DNA from: Thiosocius teredinicola
Lineage (GTDB): Bacteria; Pseudomonadota; Gammaproteobacteria; Chromatiales; Chromatiaceae
Assembly: GCF_002009425.1 (NCBI RefSeq)
Contig: NZ_CP019936.1
Span: forward strand, 853,001-917,000
Direction of reading: 5' to 3'
Length of the DNA: 64,000 bases
In this document: piece by piece, positions 17,071 to 26,541 of the stretch
Layout of the letters: every line of letters starts with the position of its first letter
Position numbering within the stretch: the first letter of the stretch is position 1
Notes under the pieces: generated by a model
Told to the model about the DNA's origin: nothing
The model's input: the letters and a program-made list of their open reading frames with translations, nothing else
Database searches by the model: none
Position numbers and translations under genes: made by a program

Positions 17071-18864
17071 TTAGTGTCCGCTGGCGGCACCGGCACCTTT
17101 CGGTACACGGATGTCCTCAACCAGGTGCTGGATATGCTCCGGCGGCTCTGCGGTGACCTTCGAGATCACGATAGCGACGACGAAGTTGATCAATGCACCA
17201 ACGGCACCGAACGCGTTCACCGAGATACCGAAGAACCAGCTCGACTGGAAGTCAGCCCACTGCAGGTAATGCGCGGTGTCCGGGATAAAGAAGATGCCTT
17301 TTTCCTGGAACACGTACAGCATGGTCACGGTAATACCGGCGATCATGCCCCAGATAGCACCGGCGCGGTTCACCTTCTTGTTGAAGATGCCCATCATCAG
17401 CACGGGGAAGATCGACGCGGCAGCCAGACCGAACGCGATTGCCACGGTACCCGCCGCGAAGCCCGGTGGGTGCAGACCGAAGTAACCGGCCATCAAGATG
17501 GCACCGACCATCGCCAGACGAGAGGCCAGCAGCTCTGATTTCTCCGAGATGTTCGGATTGATCATGCCTTTGACCACGTCGTGCGATACCGCCGAGGCGA
17601 TTGCCAGCAACAGACCGGCAGCGGTCGACAGTGCAGCAGCCAGACCGCCGGCAACCACGATCGCGATGACCCAGTTCGGCAGTTGGGCGATTTCCGGGTT
17701 GGCGAGTACCATGATGTCGTTGTCGACCTTGGTCATCTCGTTGCCTTTCCAGCCGTAGCTCTCGGCTTTCTTGGCCATTTCCGGATCAGCATCGTTGTAG
17801 TACTGGATGCGACCATCGCCGTTCTTGTCTTCGAACGCCAACAGTCCGGTCTTTTCCCAGTTCTTGAACCACTGCGGGACATTGGCGTACTCGATGTTCG
17901 CCGTCTGTTCACCGACCGGACCGGTCTGGATGGTGTTCATCAGGTTCAGACGAGCCATCGAGCCGACAGCCGGCGCGGTGGTGTACAGGATCGCGATGAA
18001 GACCAGTGCCCAACCTGCCGAGCTACGCGCGTCCTTCACCTTAGGTACGGTGAAGAAGCGGATGATGACGTGCGGCAGACCCGCGGTACCGATCATCAGC
18101 GACAGCGTGTACACGAACATGTTGAGTTTCGAACCCATGACCTGTTCGGAGTACTGCGGGAAGCCGAGGTCGGTAACGACCTGGTCGAGCTTAGCCATCA
18201 TGTCCAGACCCGAACCGTCGGACATCGAGCCGATCAGGCCGAGCTGCGGGATCGGGTTGCCGGTCAGGTTCATCGAAATGAACACGGCCGGGATGGTGTA
18301 GGCGAAGATCAGTACGACGTACTGCGCGATCTGGGTGTAGGTGATGCCTTTCATGCCGCCGAGTACGGCGTACACGAACACGATACCCATGCCGATGCCC
18401 AGGCCCGTCTCGTAGCTGGTTTCCAAGAAGCGCGAGAACGCCACACCGATGCCTTTCATCTGACCGATTACGTAGGTAACCGAGGCCAGGATCAGACAGA
18501 CAACGGCAACCAGGCGTGCGGTCTGCGAGTAGAAACGCTCGCCGATGAACTCCGGCACGGTGAACTTGCCGAACTTACGCAGGTAAGGAGCAAGCAGCAG
18601 CGCCAGCAGCACGTAACCACCGGTCCAACCCATCAGGAAGACCGAAGCGCCGTAGCCGTTGAAGGCGATCAGGCCGGCCATCGAGATGAAGGATGCAGCA
18701 GACATCCAGTCAGCAGCGGTAGCCATACCGTTGGCCACCGGGTGAACGCCTTTACCGGCAACGTAGAATTCGCCGGTTGAGCCGGCACGGGCCCAGATGG
18801 CGATACCGATGTACAGCAGGAAGGTCGCGCCAACGACGATATAAGTAAGTGTAGAGAGATCCAT
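17071..18864 (-). CDS. Sodium:solute symporter (SLC5; acetate-permease-like)
   Basis: 597 aa with about 13 membrane helices, of the ActP-like branch (GMATAADWMSAASFISMAG, GVAFSRFLETSYETGLGIGMG, GLAAALSTAAGLLLAIASAVSHD). A charged insertion of about 60 residues (KNWEKTGLLAFEDKNGDGRI) lies between helices. The family imports acetate or other short carboxylates with Na+. It is co-transcribed with the upstream DUF4212 gene (15 bp gap), the usual partner, and is probably controlled by the nearby SLC5-fused kinase and its regulator. Confidence 0.9.
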   Translation of the reverse strand: MDLSTLTYIVVGATFLLYIGIAIWARAGSTGEFYVAGKGVHPVANGMATAADWMSAASFISMAGLIAFNGYGASVFLMGWTGGYVLLALLLAPYLRKFGKFTVPEFIGERFYSQTARLVAVVCLILASVTYVIGQMKGIGVAFSRFLETSYETGLGIGMGIVFVYAVLGGMKGITYTQIAQYVVLIFAYTIPAVFISMNLTGNPIPQLGLIGSMSDGSGLDMMAKLDQVVTDLGFPQYSEQVMGSKLNMFVYTLSLMIGTAGLPHVIIRFFTVPKVKDARSSAGWALVFIAILYTTAPAVGSMARLNLMNTIQTGPVGEQTANIEYANVPQWFKNWEKTGLLAFEDKNGDGRIQYYNDADPEMAKKAESYGWKGNEMTKVDNDIMVLANPEIAQLPNWVIAIVVAGGLAAALSTAAGLLLAIASAVSHDVVKGMINPNISEKSELLASRLAMVGAILMAGYFGLHPPGFAAGTVAIAFGLAAASIFPVLMMGIFNKKVNRAGAIWGMIAGITVTMLYVFQEKGIFFIPDTAHYLQWADFQSSWFFGISVNAFGAVGALINFVVAIVISKVTAEPPEHIQHLVEDIRVPKGAGAASGH

Positions 18865-18879
18865 GTTGAACGAAACCTC

Positions 18880-19134
18880 TTAGTCTTCGTGCACGTCGAA
18901 CTCGCGATCAAGCGCGTTCATGCGGGCAGCGTAAAAGAAGATCAGCACAATAAAGACGTAGATAGATCCTTGTTGGGCGAACCAGAAGCCGAGACCGACA
19001 CCGCCGATACGGATGGCGTTGAGGGCGTCAGCGAGGATGATCCCGAAGCCGTATGACACGACAAACCAGACCACGAGCAGACTTATGACAAGGCGAATGT
19101 TCGCCTTCCAATACTGCGCAGCTTTTGAATCCAT
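18880..19134 (-). CDS. DUF4212 small membrane subunit of the symporter
   Basis: 84 aa from the ATG at 19134 (MDSKAAQYWKANIRLV). Two membrane helices (LVISLLVVWFVVSYGFGIIL and the one around GSIYVFIVLIFFYAARM) match the DUF4212 pattern, with a short acidic C-terminus. It immediately precedes the SLC5 symporter, as in most genomes, and probably forms part of the transporter. A longer reading back to 19206 adds unlike sequence and is not preferred. Confidence 0.88.
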   Translation of the reverse strand: MDSKAAQYWKANIRLVISLLVVWFVVSYGFGIILADALNAIRIGGVGLGFWFAQQGSIYVFIVLIFFYAARMNALDREFDVHED

Positions 19135-19606
19135 AGCTCGATCACTCCGCGGTTGTTGAAGATGAAGCTGTTGATAGTGTTTTCCGGGTCCTGGCTTACC
19201 GCACACCGTTGGCTTTCACGCCTTGGTTTTTGATTCCGTTCTGTACTTGTTCGGCTGCGGGCCCGGAGTTTGTTACCTGTTCTTGACGCAGGCTGCCAGA
19301 CGCCGCGATTGTCCCGGCGGGCATTGATTATTGTCAAAGGAAATCAGAGACTTAAACCCAGTCTTAACGACTCGAAAAAGGCCTGTTTTGGGTCGGAAGG
19401 TAACGTAAAAAGGGGTCAGGTGTTACGTTCGGTAACGTGCGTGTTTCCGCGCGTAAAGGAGCAAAGAAAGTTCGGCCGGACGGCGGGTGTTGCAGTGCAC
19501 AACAGAGTTTGAGTGATTCTGTTGCGCTGCACAATAGATGGACGGCAATTCGCGACAGAAGTTCCTCTTTTTGTCGGTAAGGGATGCCGATTCTTTAAGG
19601 CGATCT
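19135..19606. promoter_or_regulatory. Intergenic control region upstream of the DUF4212-symporter operon
   Basis: 472 bp with no gene. It contains an inverted repeat ACGTT-N4-AACGT (19425-19438) with a third copy of GGTAACGT at 19399-19406, and a second inverted repeat CAACAGA (19500-19506) / TCTGTTG (19518-19524) set within wider partial symmetry (TGCAGTGCA ... CGCTGCACA). I see no -24/-12 sigma-54 promoter on the minus strand. These repeats are candidate operator sites for the regulator encoded at 19607-20929. Confidence 0.4.
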
Positions 19607-20929
19607 TCAGCCACGTTTTTTGGGCCTGGGCAGGCCGAAACGCTGGCGGCGTTCCCACAATGTCTTGCGACTGATGCCGAGCGCCTGCGCCAGTTCGGTT
19701 TCGGTCATCTGGTCCTGGTGCTCGAGTACGAACACCCGGAAGTATTCCTCGAGCGACAGCTTGTCCTGCACATCGTTGGCAGCGGCCGCGCTGGCCACCC
19801 GGTGATCGATCGCCAAGAGATCGGGGGTGATCACATCGCCTTCGCACAGGATCACGGCGCGCTCGATCGCATTCGACAGCTCGCGCACGTTGCCCGGCCA
19901 GTGATAACGGCGGATCGCCTCGAGTGCATCGCGACTGAGTTTGAGCGGCGGGCGGGCAAGCTGCTTGCGCGCCTTGTCGAGCAGGAACACCGCCAACTCG
20001 ATGACGTCGTCGTCGCGCTCGCGCAGCGGCGGCAGGGTCAGTTCGACCACGCGCAGGCGAAAGTACAGATCGCTGCGAAAGGCGTTTTCCTGCACCAGCC
20101 TGCGGATATCGCGGTGGGTCGCGGCCAGCACCCGGACATTCGGCGTGGTTGCCGCGTCGGCGCCATCATTGTGGTTGCCCTGCAATACGCGCAGCAGGCG
20201 GGCCTGCGCGGTCATCGGCAGCTCGCCGATCTCGTCGAGAAACAGCGTGCCGCCTTCGGCGTTCTGCATCAGGCCCGGGCGGAATTTGTCGGACTGGTGT
20301 TGACCGAACAGCTCGGCTTCGATCGCCTGTTCCGGCACCGCGGCGCAGTTGAATGCGACGAACGGCGCCTCGGCGCGCTTGCTGTGCTTGTGCAGGGCGC
20401 GTGCCGCCAGTTCCTTGCCGGTGCCCGATTCGCCGACGATCAATACGGTCGCGTCGGTCGGCGCGACCTTGTGGATGCGGTTGCACACCTCGCTCATCGC
20501 CAGGCTCCGGCCGACCATGCCGGCCACCGGAAACGCCTGGTCGACATCGGTCTGCAAGGCAGCGGTGCGCCGTTCCTTTTGTTTCTCGCGCAGCACCTTG
20601 TCGACCAGCATGACCAGTTCGTCGTGGTCGAACGGTTTGGCGATGTAGTCGGCTGCGCCATCCTTCATCGCCTCGACCGCTGAGGTGACGGTGGCATAAC
20701 TGGTCATGATGATCACCGGCACGCCGGGGGCCAGCGTCATCACGCTGTTGCCCGGCTTACCCGGCAGTCGCAGGTCGGTGATGATCAGGTTGTAGTCGCC
20801 GAGGTTGCCGGCGGCCTGCGCCGCCTCGACCGATTCGGCTTCGCTGACCTGGTGGCCATGGCGTTCGAGCAGGCGGCGCAAGGCGCCGCGGATCACTGCC
20901 TCGTCTTCAATGATGAGCAAGTGGTTCAT
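19607..20929 (-). CDS. NtrC-like response regulator lacking a recognisable GAFTGA loop
   Basis: 440 aa: receiver (LIIEDE at the start, phospho-site in IITDLRLPG), AAA+ ATPase (Walker A GESGTGKE near 166, Walker B GGTLFLDEIGELP) and Fis-type HTH (MTETELAQALGISRKTLWERR). Where sigma-54 activators have the GAFTGA loop, this protein reads ELFGQHQSDKFRPGLMQ, so the usual sigma-54 contact is absent. It overlaps the kinase gene by 23 bp. It likely responds to the SLC5-fused kinase and controls carboxylate uptake genes, resembling CbrB by position. Confidence 0.9.
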   Translation of the reverse strand: MNHLLIIEDEAVIRGALRRLLERHGHQVSEAESVEAAQAAGNLGDYNLIITDLRLPGKPGNSVMTLAPGVPVIIMTSYATVTSAVEAMKDGAADYIAKPFDHDELVMLVDKVLREKQKERRTAALQTDVDQAFPVAGMVGRSLAMSEVCNRIHKVAPTDATVLIVGESGTGKELAARALHKHSKRAEAPFVAFNCAAVPEQAIEAELFGQHQSDKFRPGLMQNAEGGTLFLDEIGELPMTAQARLLRVLQGNHNDGADAATTPNVRVLAATHRDIRRLVQENAFRSDLYFRLRVVELTLPPLRERDDDVIELAVFLLDKARKQLARPPLKLSRDALEAIRRYHWPGNVRELSNAIERAVILCEGDVITPDLLAIDHRVASAAAANDVQDKLSLEEYFRVFVLEHQDQMTETELAQALGISRKTLWERRQRFGLPRPKKRG

Positions 20930-23867
20930 AGTGTTGTTCGGCGTTCGGTATGGGTAATGACACGACGACCCGCGTGCCGAATCCCGGCTGCGAATCGATT
21001 TTCAGGGTGCCGTTGTGGTCTTCGATGATGCGGTAGGCGAGCGACAGCCCCAGGCCGGTGCCTTTGCCGGTCGGCTTGGTCGTGTAGAAGGGTTCAAAGA
21101 TGGTCTCCTGCAACTCTTCGGGTATCCCTTGTCCCTGGTCCATGACCTCGATCACCGCCTCGCCACCGTCGATGCGCGCCAGCAGATCGACGCGGTCGCC
21201 GCCGTGTGATGCGTCGGCGGCATTGCTCAGCAGGTTGACCAGCACCTGCGACAACTGTTGGCGGTTGCCGGTCAGCACGATATTGCCGGGGCAGCTGGCC
21301 TCGAAACGTATGCCGTCGTGTTCCTGCGTCAGTTCGAGGATATGCACCGCCTCGTCGATCACTTCGCACAAGGCGAAGGTTTCGCGCTGCTGCAGGTGGC
21401 GGCTGCCGCGGCTGAAGCTCTTGAGCGTGCCGAGAATGTCGCTGATGCGACGCGTCTGGTGGATGATGTCTTCGATGCTCTGCCGGGCGATCTCCGGATC
21501 GTCTTCATGGCGCAGGTTCTGCGCTAGCGAGGCGATGCCGGTCACCGGGTTGCCGATCTCGTGAGCGACACCGGCTGCCAGACGGCCGACCGACGCCAGG
21601 CGGTTGTTGTGCGCCAGCTCGGCCTCGAGCGTGCCCAGATCGGTCAGGTCTTCGATCAGCATGACCATACCGGGTTGCGACGGTCCGCCGCCCTCGATCA
21701 TCGGGTCGGCGTATGCCGCCTTGTGCAGGTTGTACCAGCGCGGCTTGCCCATCACCGGCAGTTCCATGCGGTAGATGTGATCTTCGGAGGTGCGTGCAAA
21801 GCCGGCCAGCAGACCGTCCCACGGGCGCGGCAGCTTGTTGAGCTGAGTGCCGATCAGCGGCTCGGCATCGATGCCGGTCATGATCTCCAACGCCAGGTTC
21901 CACAGCACGATCTTGCCCTGGTTGTCGGTGGCGCACACGCCCAGCGGCAGGTCTTGCAGTATCTGGCGGTGCAGGCGGCGCAGCTTGTCGAGTTCGACGC
22001 TCAGACCCTGCAACTGTGAACGCGAGGCCTCGAGGCGTTCTTCGACGTAGCGCATCGAGTCGGCCAGCGCGGTCTTGGCCTCGGGATCGAGTTCCAGGCG
22101 TCGGTTGACGATGATGTGCGCCAACTGCGGACCGAGCAGGCCAGACAGGTTGCGTTCGATGCGTTCGCGCAGCCGCCGCAGCTCGGTAGTGCGTTTCTCG
22201 TTGGGCCGCATGCCCAGGTCGGTCAGCGCCTGGTCGACCTCGCGGTCGGCCATCGCCTGTCCCAGCGTCTCGGCCAGGCCGGCGCGGAACTCGGCCGGCG
22301 AACCGGCGGCGACCACGCCGGACAACGGCATCGTCGCCTCGGTGCAGCAGGCGCGCGCCGCCTCGATCTCGCCCGGCGACTGGCGGGTGAGTAGCGATAC
22401 CAGCACGAACAGGCCACCGTTCACGGTCAGCGTCAGGAAGGTGGCGAAGGCCCACTTGTCCATACCGCTGGCGGCGACCAGCTGCGGCACGCCCAGGTCG
22501 GTAATCAGTATCCCCGAGCTGTACAGCAATGGCGCCAGCATCAACACCGACCACACGCAGATGCCGCCGAGCAGACCGACGATGAAACCGGTGCGGGTCG
22601 CGCGCCGCCAGTACAGCAGGCCGCTGACACCGGGCAGGAACTGCGCGACCGCGACGAACGAGATCAGCCCCAGTTCGACCAGGCTGTCGTTGTGCTGCAG
22701 CCCGGCATAGAAACCGTAGCCGGCCATGATGATCAGGCCGATCAGCAGACGGCGCCCCCACAGGATCCAGCGATACAGGTTCATTGCCGGGTCGGGGTAG
22801 CTGGCCGGCAACAGCAGGTGGTTCAGGCTCATCGAGGCGAGCGAGATACTGGTGACGATGACCATCGCGCTGGCTGCCGACAGACCGCCGATATAGGCCA
22901 ACAGCGACAGCCACGACGGGCCCTCGGCCAGCACCACGCCGAGCACGTAGTAGTCGGGATTGATGTTCAGCGACAGGCTCTGGCCGGCCCACAAGATCAC
23001 CGGGATTGCGATGTTCAGCAACAGCAGGAAGGCGGGGAACGCCCAGGTCGCTGTGCGGATGCTGCGCACATCCAGATTCTCGGCGAACAGCATGTGGAAC
23101 TGGCGTGGCAACAGGAACGCCGCGGCGAACGACAGGAACATCAGCGCCGCCCACGGGCTCTCGTTGACCGGTCGATACAATGCCTCGATCGCCTCAGGAT
23201 GGACCTTGAGCCAGGACGACAGGCCGCTCGGGCCATCGAACACGTGGAACAGGGCATAGCCGCCGATGATCAGCAGCACCACCAGCTTGATCAGCGATTC
23301 GAAAGCGATGGCGACGACCAGGCCGCGGTGTTTCTGCCGTGGCGAGATATGCCGCGTGCCGAACAACACGCCGAACAGGATCAACGAGGCACAGAACACC
23401 AGCGCGATGGTGTTCGGCGGCACCTCGTTACTCAGCACGCGCAGCGATTCGGTCACCGCCCGTACCTGCAGCGCAATGTAGGGCAACGTGCCGATCAGGG
23501 TGAACAGCGTCACCAGCAGGCCGGCCGCCTGGCTGCGGTAACGGAACGCCAACAGGTCGGCCAGCGAAGTCAGCTGGTATTCGCGGCACAGCTTGAGGAT
23601 CGGTCGCAGCAGGAACGGGCTGAGAACAAATGCCAGCGTCGCGCCGAGATAGATCGTTAGAAACTGCAGCCCGTTGTGCGCGGCGTAGCCGACACTGCCA
23701 TAGTAGGTCCACGAGGTGGCGTACACGCCGATCGACAGTGTGTAGGTAAGCGGGTGGGTGACCCAGCGTTCAGGTACCCAGCCACGGTCGGTAGCGTAGG
23801 CGACCAGGAACAACAACAATAGGTAGATGAACCCTGCGGCGAACAGGGTCGCCAGTTCATGACTCAT
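20907..23867 (-). CDS. SLC5-transporter-fused sensor histidine kinase (CbrA/CrbS-like)
   Basis: 986 aa. The N-terminal ~510 residues form a sodium:solute-symporter domain with about 13 helices. A linker with a helical segment (ERIERNLSGLLGPQLAHIIVNRR) and a PAS-like domain (about 640-740, LPLGVCATDNQGKIVLWNLAL) lead to HisKA (GRLAAGVAHEIGNPVTGIA) and HATPase (NLLSNAADAS, GQGIPEELQETIFEPFYTTK, GTGLGLSLAYRII). This build is that of CbrA and CrbS, which sense carbon sources or acetate. It overlaps the regulator gene downstream and a small membrane gene upstream. Confidence 0.93.
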   Translation of the reverse strand: MSHELATLFAAGFIYLLLLFLVAYATDRGWVPERWVTHPLTYTLSIGVYATSWTYYGSVGYAAHNGLQFLTIYLGATLAFVLSPFLLRPILKLCREYQLTSLADLLAFRYRSQAAGLLVTLFTLIGTLPYIALQVRAVTESLRVLSNEVPPNTIALVFCASLILFGVLFGTRHISPRQKHRGLVVAIAFESLIKLVVLLIIGGYALFHVFDGPSGLSSWLKVHPEAIEALYRPVNESPWAALMFLSFAAAFLLPRQFHMLFAENLDVRSIRTATWAFPAFLLLLNIAIPVILWAGQSLSLNINPDYYVLGVVLAEGPSWLSLLAYIGGLSAASAMVIVTSISLASMSLNHLLLPASYPDPAMNLYRWILWGRRLLIGLIIMAGYGFYAGLQHNDSLVELGLISFVAVAQFLPGVSGLLYWRRATRTGFIVGLLGGICVWSVLMLAPLLYSSGILITDLGVPQLVAASGMDKWAFATFLTLTVNGGLFVLVSLLTRQSPGEIEAARACCTEATMPLSGVVAAGSPAEFRAGLAETLGQAMADREVDQALTDLGMRPNEKRTTELRRLRERIERNLSGLLGPQLAHIIVNRRLELDPEAKTALADSMRYVEERLEASRSQLQGLSVELDKLRRLHRQILQDLPLGVCATDNQGKIVLWNLALEIMTGIDAEPLIGTQLNKLPRPWDGLLAGFARTSEDHIYRMELPVMGKPRWYNLHKAAYADPMIEGGGPSQPGMVMLIEDLTDLGTLEAELAHNNRLASVGRLAAGVAHEIGNPVTGIASLAQNLRHEDDPEIARQSIEDIIHQTRRISDILGTLKSFSRGSRHLQQRETFALCEVIDEAVHILELTQEHDGIRFEASCPGNIVLTGNRQQLSQVLVNLLSNAADASHGGDRVDLLARIDGGEAVIEVMDQGQGIPEELQETIFEPFYTTKPTGKGTGLGLSLAYRIIEDHNGTLKIDSQPGFGTRVVVSLPIPNAEQHYEPLAHH

Positions 23868-24060
23868 CGGAATCGTCCCGCCGATAGATCAGCGCGGCGC
23901 CGAGAATCACCAGCAGCCACAGGGCGTAAGGCGTGGTCCACGACATGTTGGCGCTGGCCCACCAGTCGGCCACCGGGCTGATGAAAAACAGCAACAGTGC
24001 GGCGGCGAGAATTGCAGCGAGTTCTTTGCTGAAAGGGAAGCGCGGTGGCAGCATCGGCAA
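23857..24060 (-). CDS. Small two-helix membrane protein upstream of the fused kinase
   Basis: 67 aa with two hydrophobic segments (LAAILAAALLLFFISPVADWW and TPYALWLLVILGAALIY) and a charged tail RRDDSDES. It overlaps the kinase gene by 11 bp. Similar small membrane proteins precede CbrA homologues (CbrX-like), so a structural or regulatory partner of the kinase is plausible. Recognition is by position and topology only. Confidence 0.7.
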   Translation of the reverse strand: MPMLPPRFPFSKELAAILAAALLLFFISPVADWWASANMSWTTPYALWLLVILGAALIYRRDDSDES

Positions 24061-24188
24061 AGCCTAGCATCGCGCGAGTGTTACTAAAAGTAACGATTGA
24101 TCCCGTCAACGGCCCGCCTGAGCGGCGGCCACGCATGCTTTAATAACAAACGACAAATCAACGCGACAACAGCGCAGGAGAATCGGGT

Positions 24189-24572
24189 ATGAACCCGGAA
24201 AAGGTGGTCTTCGGTTTTTTCATCGTTTTGGCACTGACGCTGAATTTCGGTTTTTTCGTGGGTGAGATCGAAAACCCCGACCACCACCATGTCTACGAGC
24301 TGTTCGCGGTCGTTGTCGTCAACCTGATCGCCACGGTGCTCAAGTTCGGCGACCGCAGCCAGATGGGGGCGCTGCTGCTGGCGACCAGTCTGGTGGCCAT
24401 CCTGCAATTGATCGCCGCCGCCCTGGTGTGGACCTTCGCCGAGCACGTCTACAGCGTCGGTCTGACGCCGGTCGTGACCGCCAGCATCGTGTCGCTGTCC
24501 GGCGGCGCCATGTTGGCCAACGTCATCTCGGTCGTGCTGCTGATCATCGAAACGGTGATGCTGCGCCGCTGA
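24189..24572 (+). CDS. Small integral membrane protein (DUF6394-like)
   Basis: 127 aa with about four membrane helices; the start has AGGAGAATCGGGT upstream. It is followed 81 bp later by the potassium channel, and I recall this family (DUF6394) occurring beside TrkA-type channels. Conserved-looking motif: GEIENPDHHHVYELF. Function unknown; a channel accessory is an inference from the neighbour. Confidence 0.72.
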   Translation: MNPEKVVFGFFIVLALTLNFGFFVGEIENPDHHHVYELFAVVVVNLIATVLKFGDRSQMGALLLATSLVAILQLIAAALVWTFAEHVYSVGLTPVVTASIVSLSGGAMLANVISVVLLIIETVMLRR

Positions 24573-24653
24573 GCAGCGTTTCTACGTGTCTGCCAAGTCC
24601 CCTTCAACCACATCGCGGCGCGGCCGGTCTGGCGCGTACACGGCGGCATCGAG

Positions 24654-26372
24654 ATGATGGAGAACATCGTCTTCCTGATCCTGCGTCGCATGCGTCAGCC
24701 GCTGCTGACGCTGTTGGTGGTGTATGCCATCGCCATCCTCGGACTGACCCTGATCCCGGGGCGCGACGACAACGGCGAGGTATGGCACATGGGTATCTTC
24801 CATGCGTTCTACTTCGTCAGCTACATGGCGACCACGATCGGTTTCGGCGAGATCCCCTACGCGTTTACCGATACCCAACGCCTGTGGGTCAGCCTGTCGA
24901 TGTATGCGTCGGTCATGGCGTGGATCTATGCCTTCGGCACCATCCTGTCGCTGGTGCAGGACCGCACCTTTCAGGACGCCATCGCCGAGTACAAGTTCGC
25001 GCGCCGCATTCGCCGTTTCCGCGAACCGTTCCACCTGATCTGCGGCTACGGCGAGACCGGCACGGCCCTGGTCAAGTCGCTGACCCAGCGCGGTCAACAC
25101 GCGGTGGTGATCGATATCGACGAGGCACGCACCAGCGTGATCCAGTTGCAGGATCTGCGCGAGTCGGTGCCGGCGCTGCATGGCGATGCCTCGATCACCC
25201 GTCATCTGCAGGAAGCCGGCCTGCAGCACCCGGCATGCGCCGGCATCGTTGCGCTGACTGACGACAACGAGGTCAACCTCAAGATCTCGATCAATGCCAA
25301 GCTGCTGAACCCCTCGCTGAAGGTGATCTGCCGCGCCGATTCGCACGACGTCGAAAAGAACATGGCGTCGTTCGGCACCGACCACATCGTCGACCCCTTC
25401 GACACCTTCGCCGCGCACCTGGCGGTGGCGTTTCAGGCGCCGTGCCTGTACCTGCTGCAACGCTGGCTGACCGGCCGCGAAGGTTCGCCGCTCACCGAAC
25501 CGGTGTATCCGCCGCAGGACAAGCCGTGGATCGTGTGCGGCTACGGGCGCTTCGGCAAGGCGGTATGCCGTCGCCTGGAGGGCGAGGGTATCAAGGTGAC
25601 CGTGGTCGAGATGCGCCCGGACCTGACCGGCAGGCCGGAAGAGGACTTCGTTGCCGGGCGCGGCACCGAGGCCGACACCCTGATGGAGGCGGGCATCGAA
25701 CAGGCTGCCGGACTGGTGGCAGGCACCGACAACGATGCCAACAATCTCTCGATCGTCATGACCGCACGCGAACTCAATCCCAAGCTGTTCGTCGTGGTGC
25801 GCCAGAACCAGCACGGCAACAGCGACATCATCAATGCCGTCGAAGCCGATATGACGATGCACCCGAGCGCGCTGATTGCCGACAAGATCCGCGTGTTGCT
25901 GGCAACGCCGATGCTGTACGAATTCATCTCGCTGGCGCTGTACCAGGACGATAGCTGGGCCTGCGAACTGGCCAGCCGGGTCAGCGCCCTGGTGCGCGAC
26001 GAGGTACCGCATATCCGCGAATGGGCGGTCGACGAAGTGCAGTCGGCGGTGCTCCAGGAATACCTGCATCAGGGCGGTCACTTCACGATCAGCGACCTGA
26101 TGCGCAACCCCTGGCAGCGCGACCGTACGCTCAAGGCGATCGTGCTGTTGATCCATCGACGCAACGATCGACTGCTGTTGCCCGACCCGGACACGCCGAT
26201 CAAGGTCGGCGATCGGCTGCTGATCTGCGGCAATCGCACGGCGTTCACCCGCATGCTGTGGACGGTGTCGCACCGCCACACGTTGGATTACATCAAGACT
26301 GGCTACGATGCGCCGCAAAGCTGGGTCTGGCGCAAGTTGGCCGCCAGGCAGTCGCGCCGGCGCAGGCAGTGA
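24654..26372 (+). CDS. Two-RCK potassium channel (TrkA-N), GFG selectivity filter
   Basis: 572 aa. Two membrane helices flank the pore loop TTIGFGEIPYAF, where the usual GYG filter is GFG. Two NAD-binding RCK domains follow: ICGYGETGTALV near residue 125 and VCGYGRFGKAVCRRL near 292, then a TrkA-C-like domain (IKVGDRLLICGNR). The tandem-RCK layout in one chain is like the large bacterial channels with internal N and C RCK domains. An ATG one codon downstream (24657) is equally usable. Confidence 0.88.
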   Translation: MMENIVFLILRRMRQPLLTLLVVYAIAILGLTLIPGRDDNGEVWHMGIFHAFYFVSYMATTIGFGEIPYAFTDTQRLWVSLSMYASVMAWIYAFGTILSLVQDRTFQDAIAEYKFARRIRRFREPFHLICGYGETGTALVKSLTQRGQHAVVIDIDEARTSVIQLQDLRESVPALHGDASITRHLQEAGLQHPACAGIVALTDDNEVNLKISINAKLLNPSLKVICRADSHDVEKNMASFGTDHIVDPFDTFAAHLAVAFQAPCLYLLQRWLTGREGSPLTEPVYPPQDKPWIVCGYGRFGKAVCRRLEGEGIKVTVVEMRPDLTGRPEEDFVAGRGTEADTLMEAGIEQAAGLVAGTDNDANNLSIVMTARELNPKLFVVVRQNQHGNSDIINAVEADMTMHPSALIADKIRVLLATPMLYEFISLALYQDDSWACELASRVSALVRDEVPHIREWAVDEVQSAVLQEYLHQGGHFTISDLMRNPWQRDRTLKAIVLLIHRRNDRLLLPDPDTPIKVGDRLLICGNRTAFTRMLWTVSHRHTLDYIKTGYDAPQSWVWRKLAARQSRRRRQ

Positions 26373-26541
26373 TTCTATAGGCCAATTAGTGTGATCTATG
26401 GAAGGATTTTCAATGACCCGCGTCTTTTCGCGGATAACGGTCAGGCATGCAGGGTGTTCGTTACAATCGGCATCCCGGCATCGCCGTTAGCCCTTTCATA
26501 ACAAGACAGATCGTCGGTTTGTCGACACGAGGAAGATCCTG

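Noticed and set aside
19135-19606. Sigma-54 promoter for the symporter operon
   Set aside because: No GG-N10-GC pair with the right spacing found on the minus strand; one near-match (CTGGCAGCCTGCG) has the wrong spacing.
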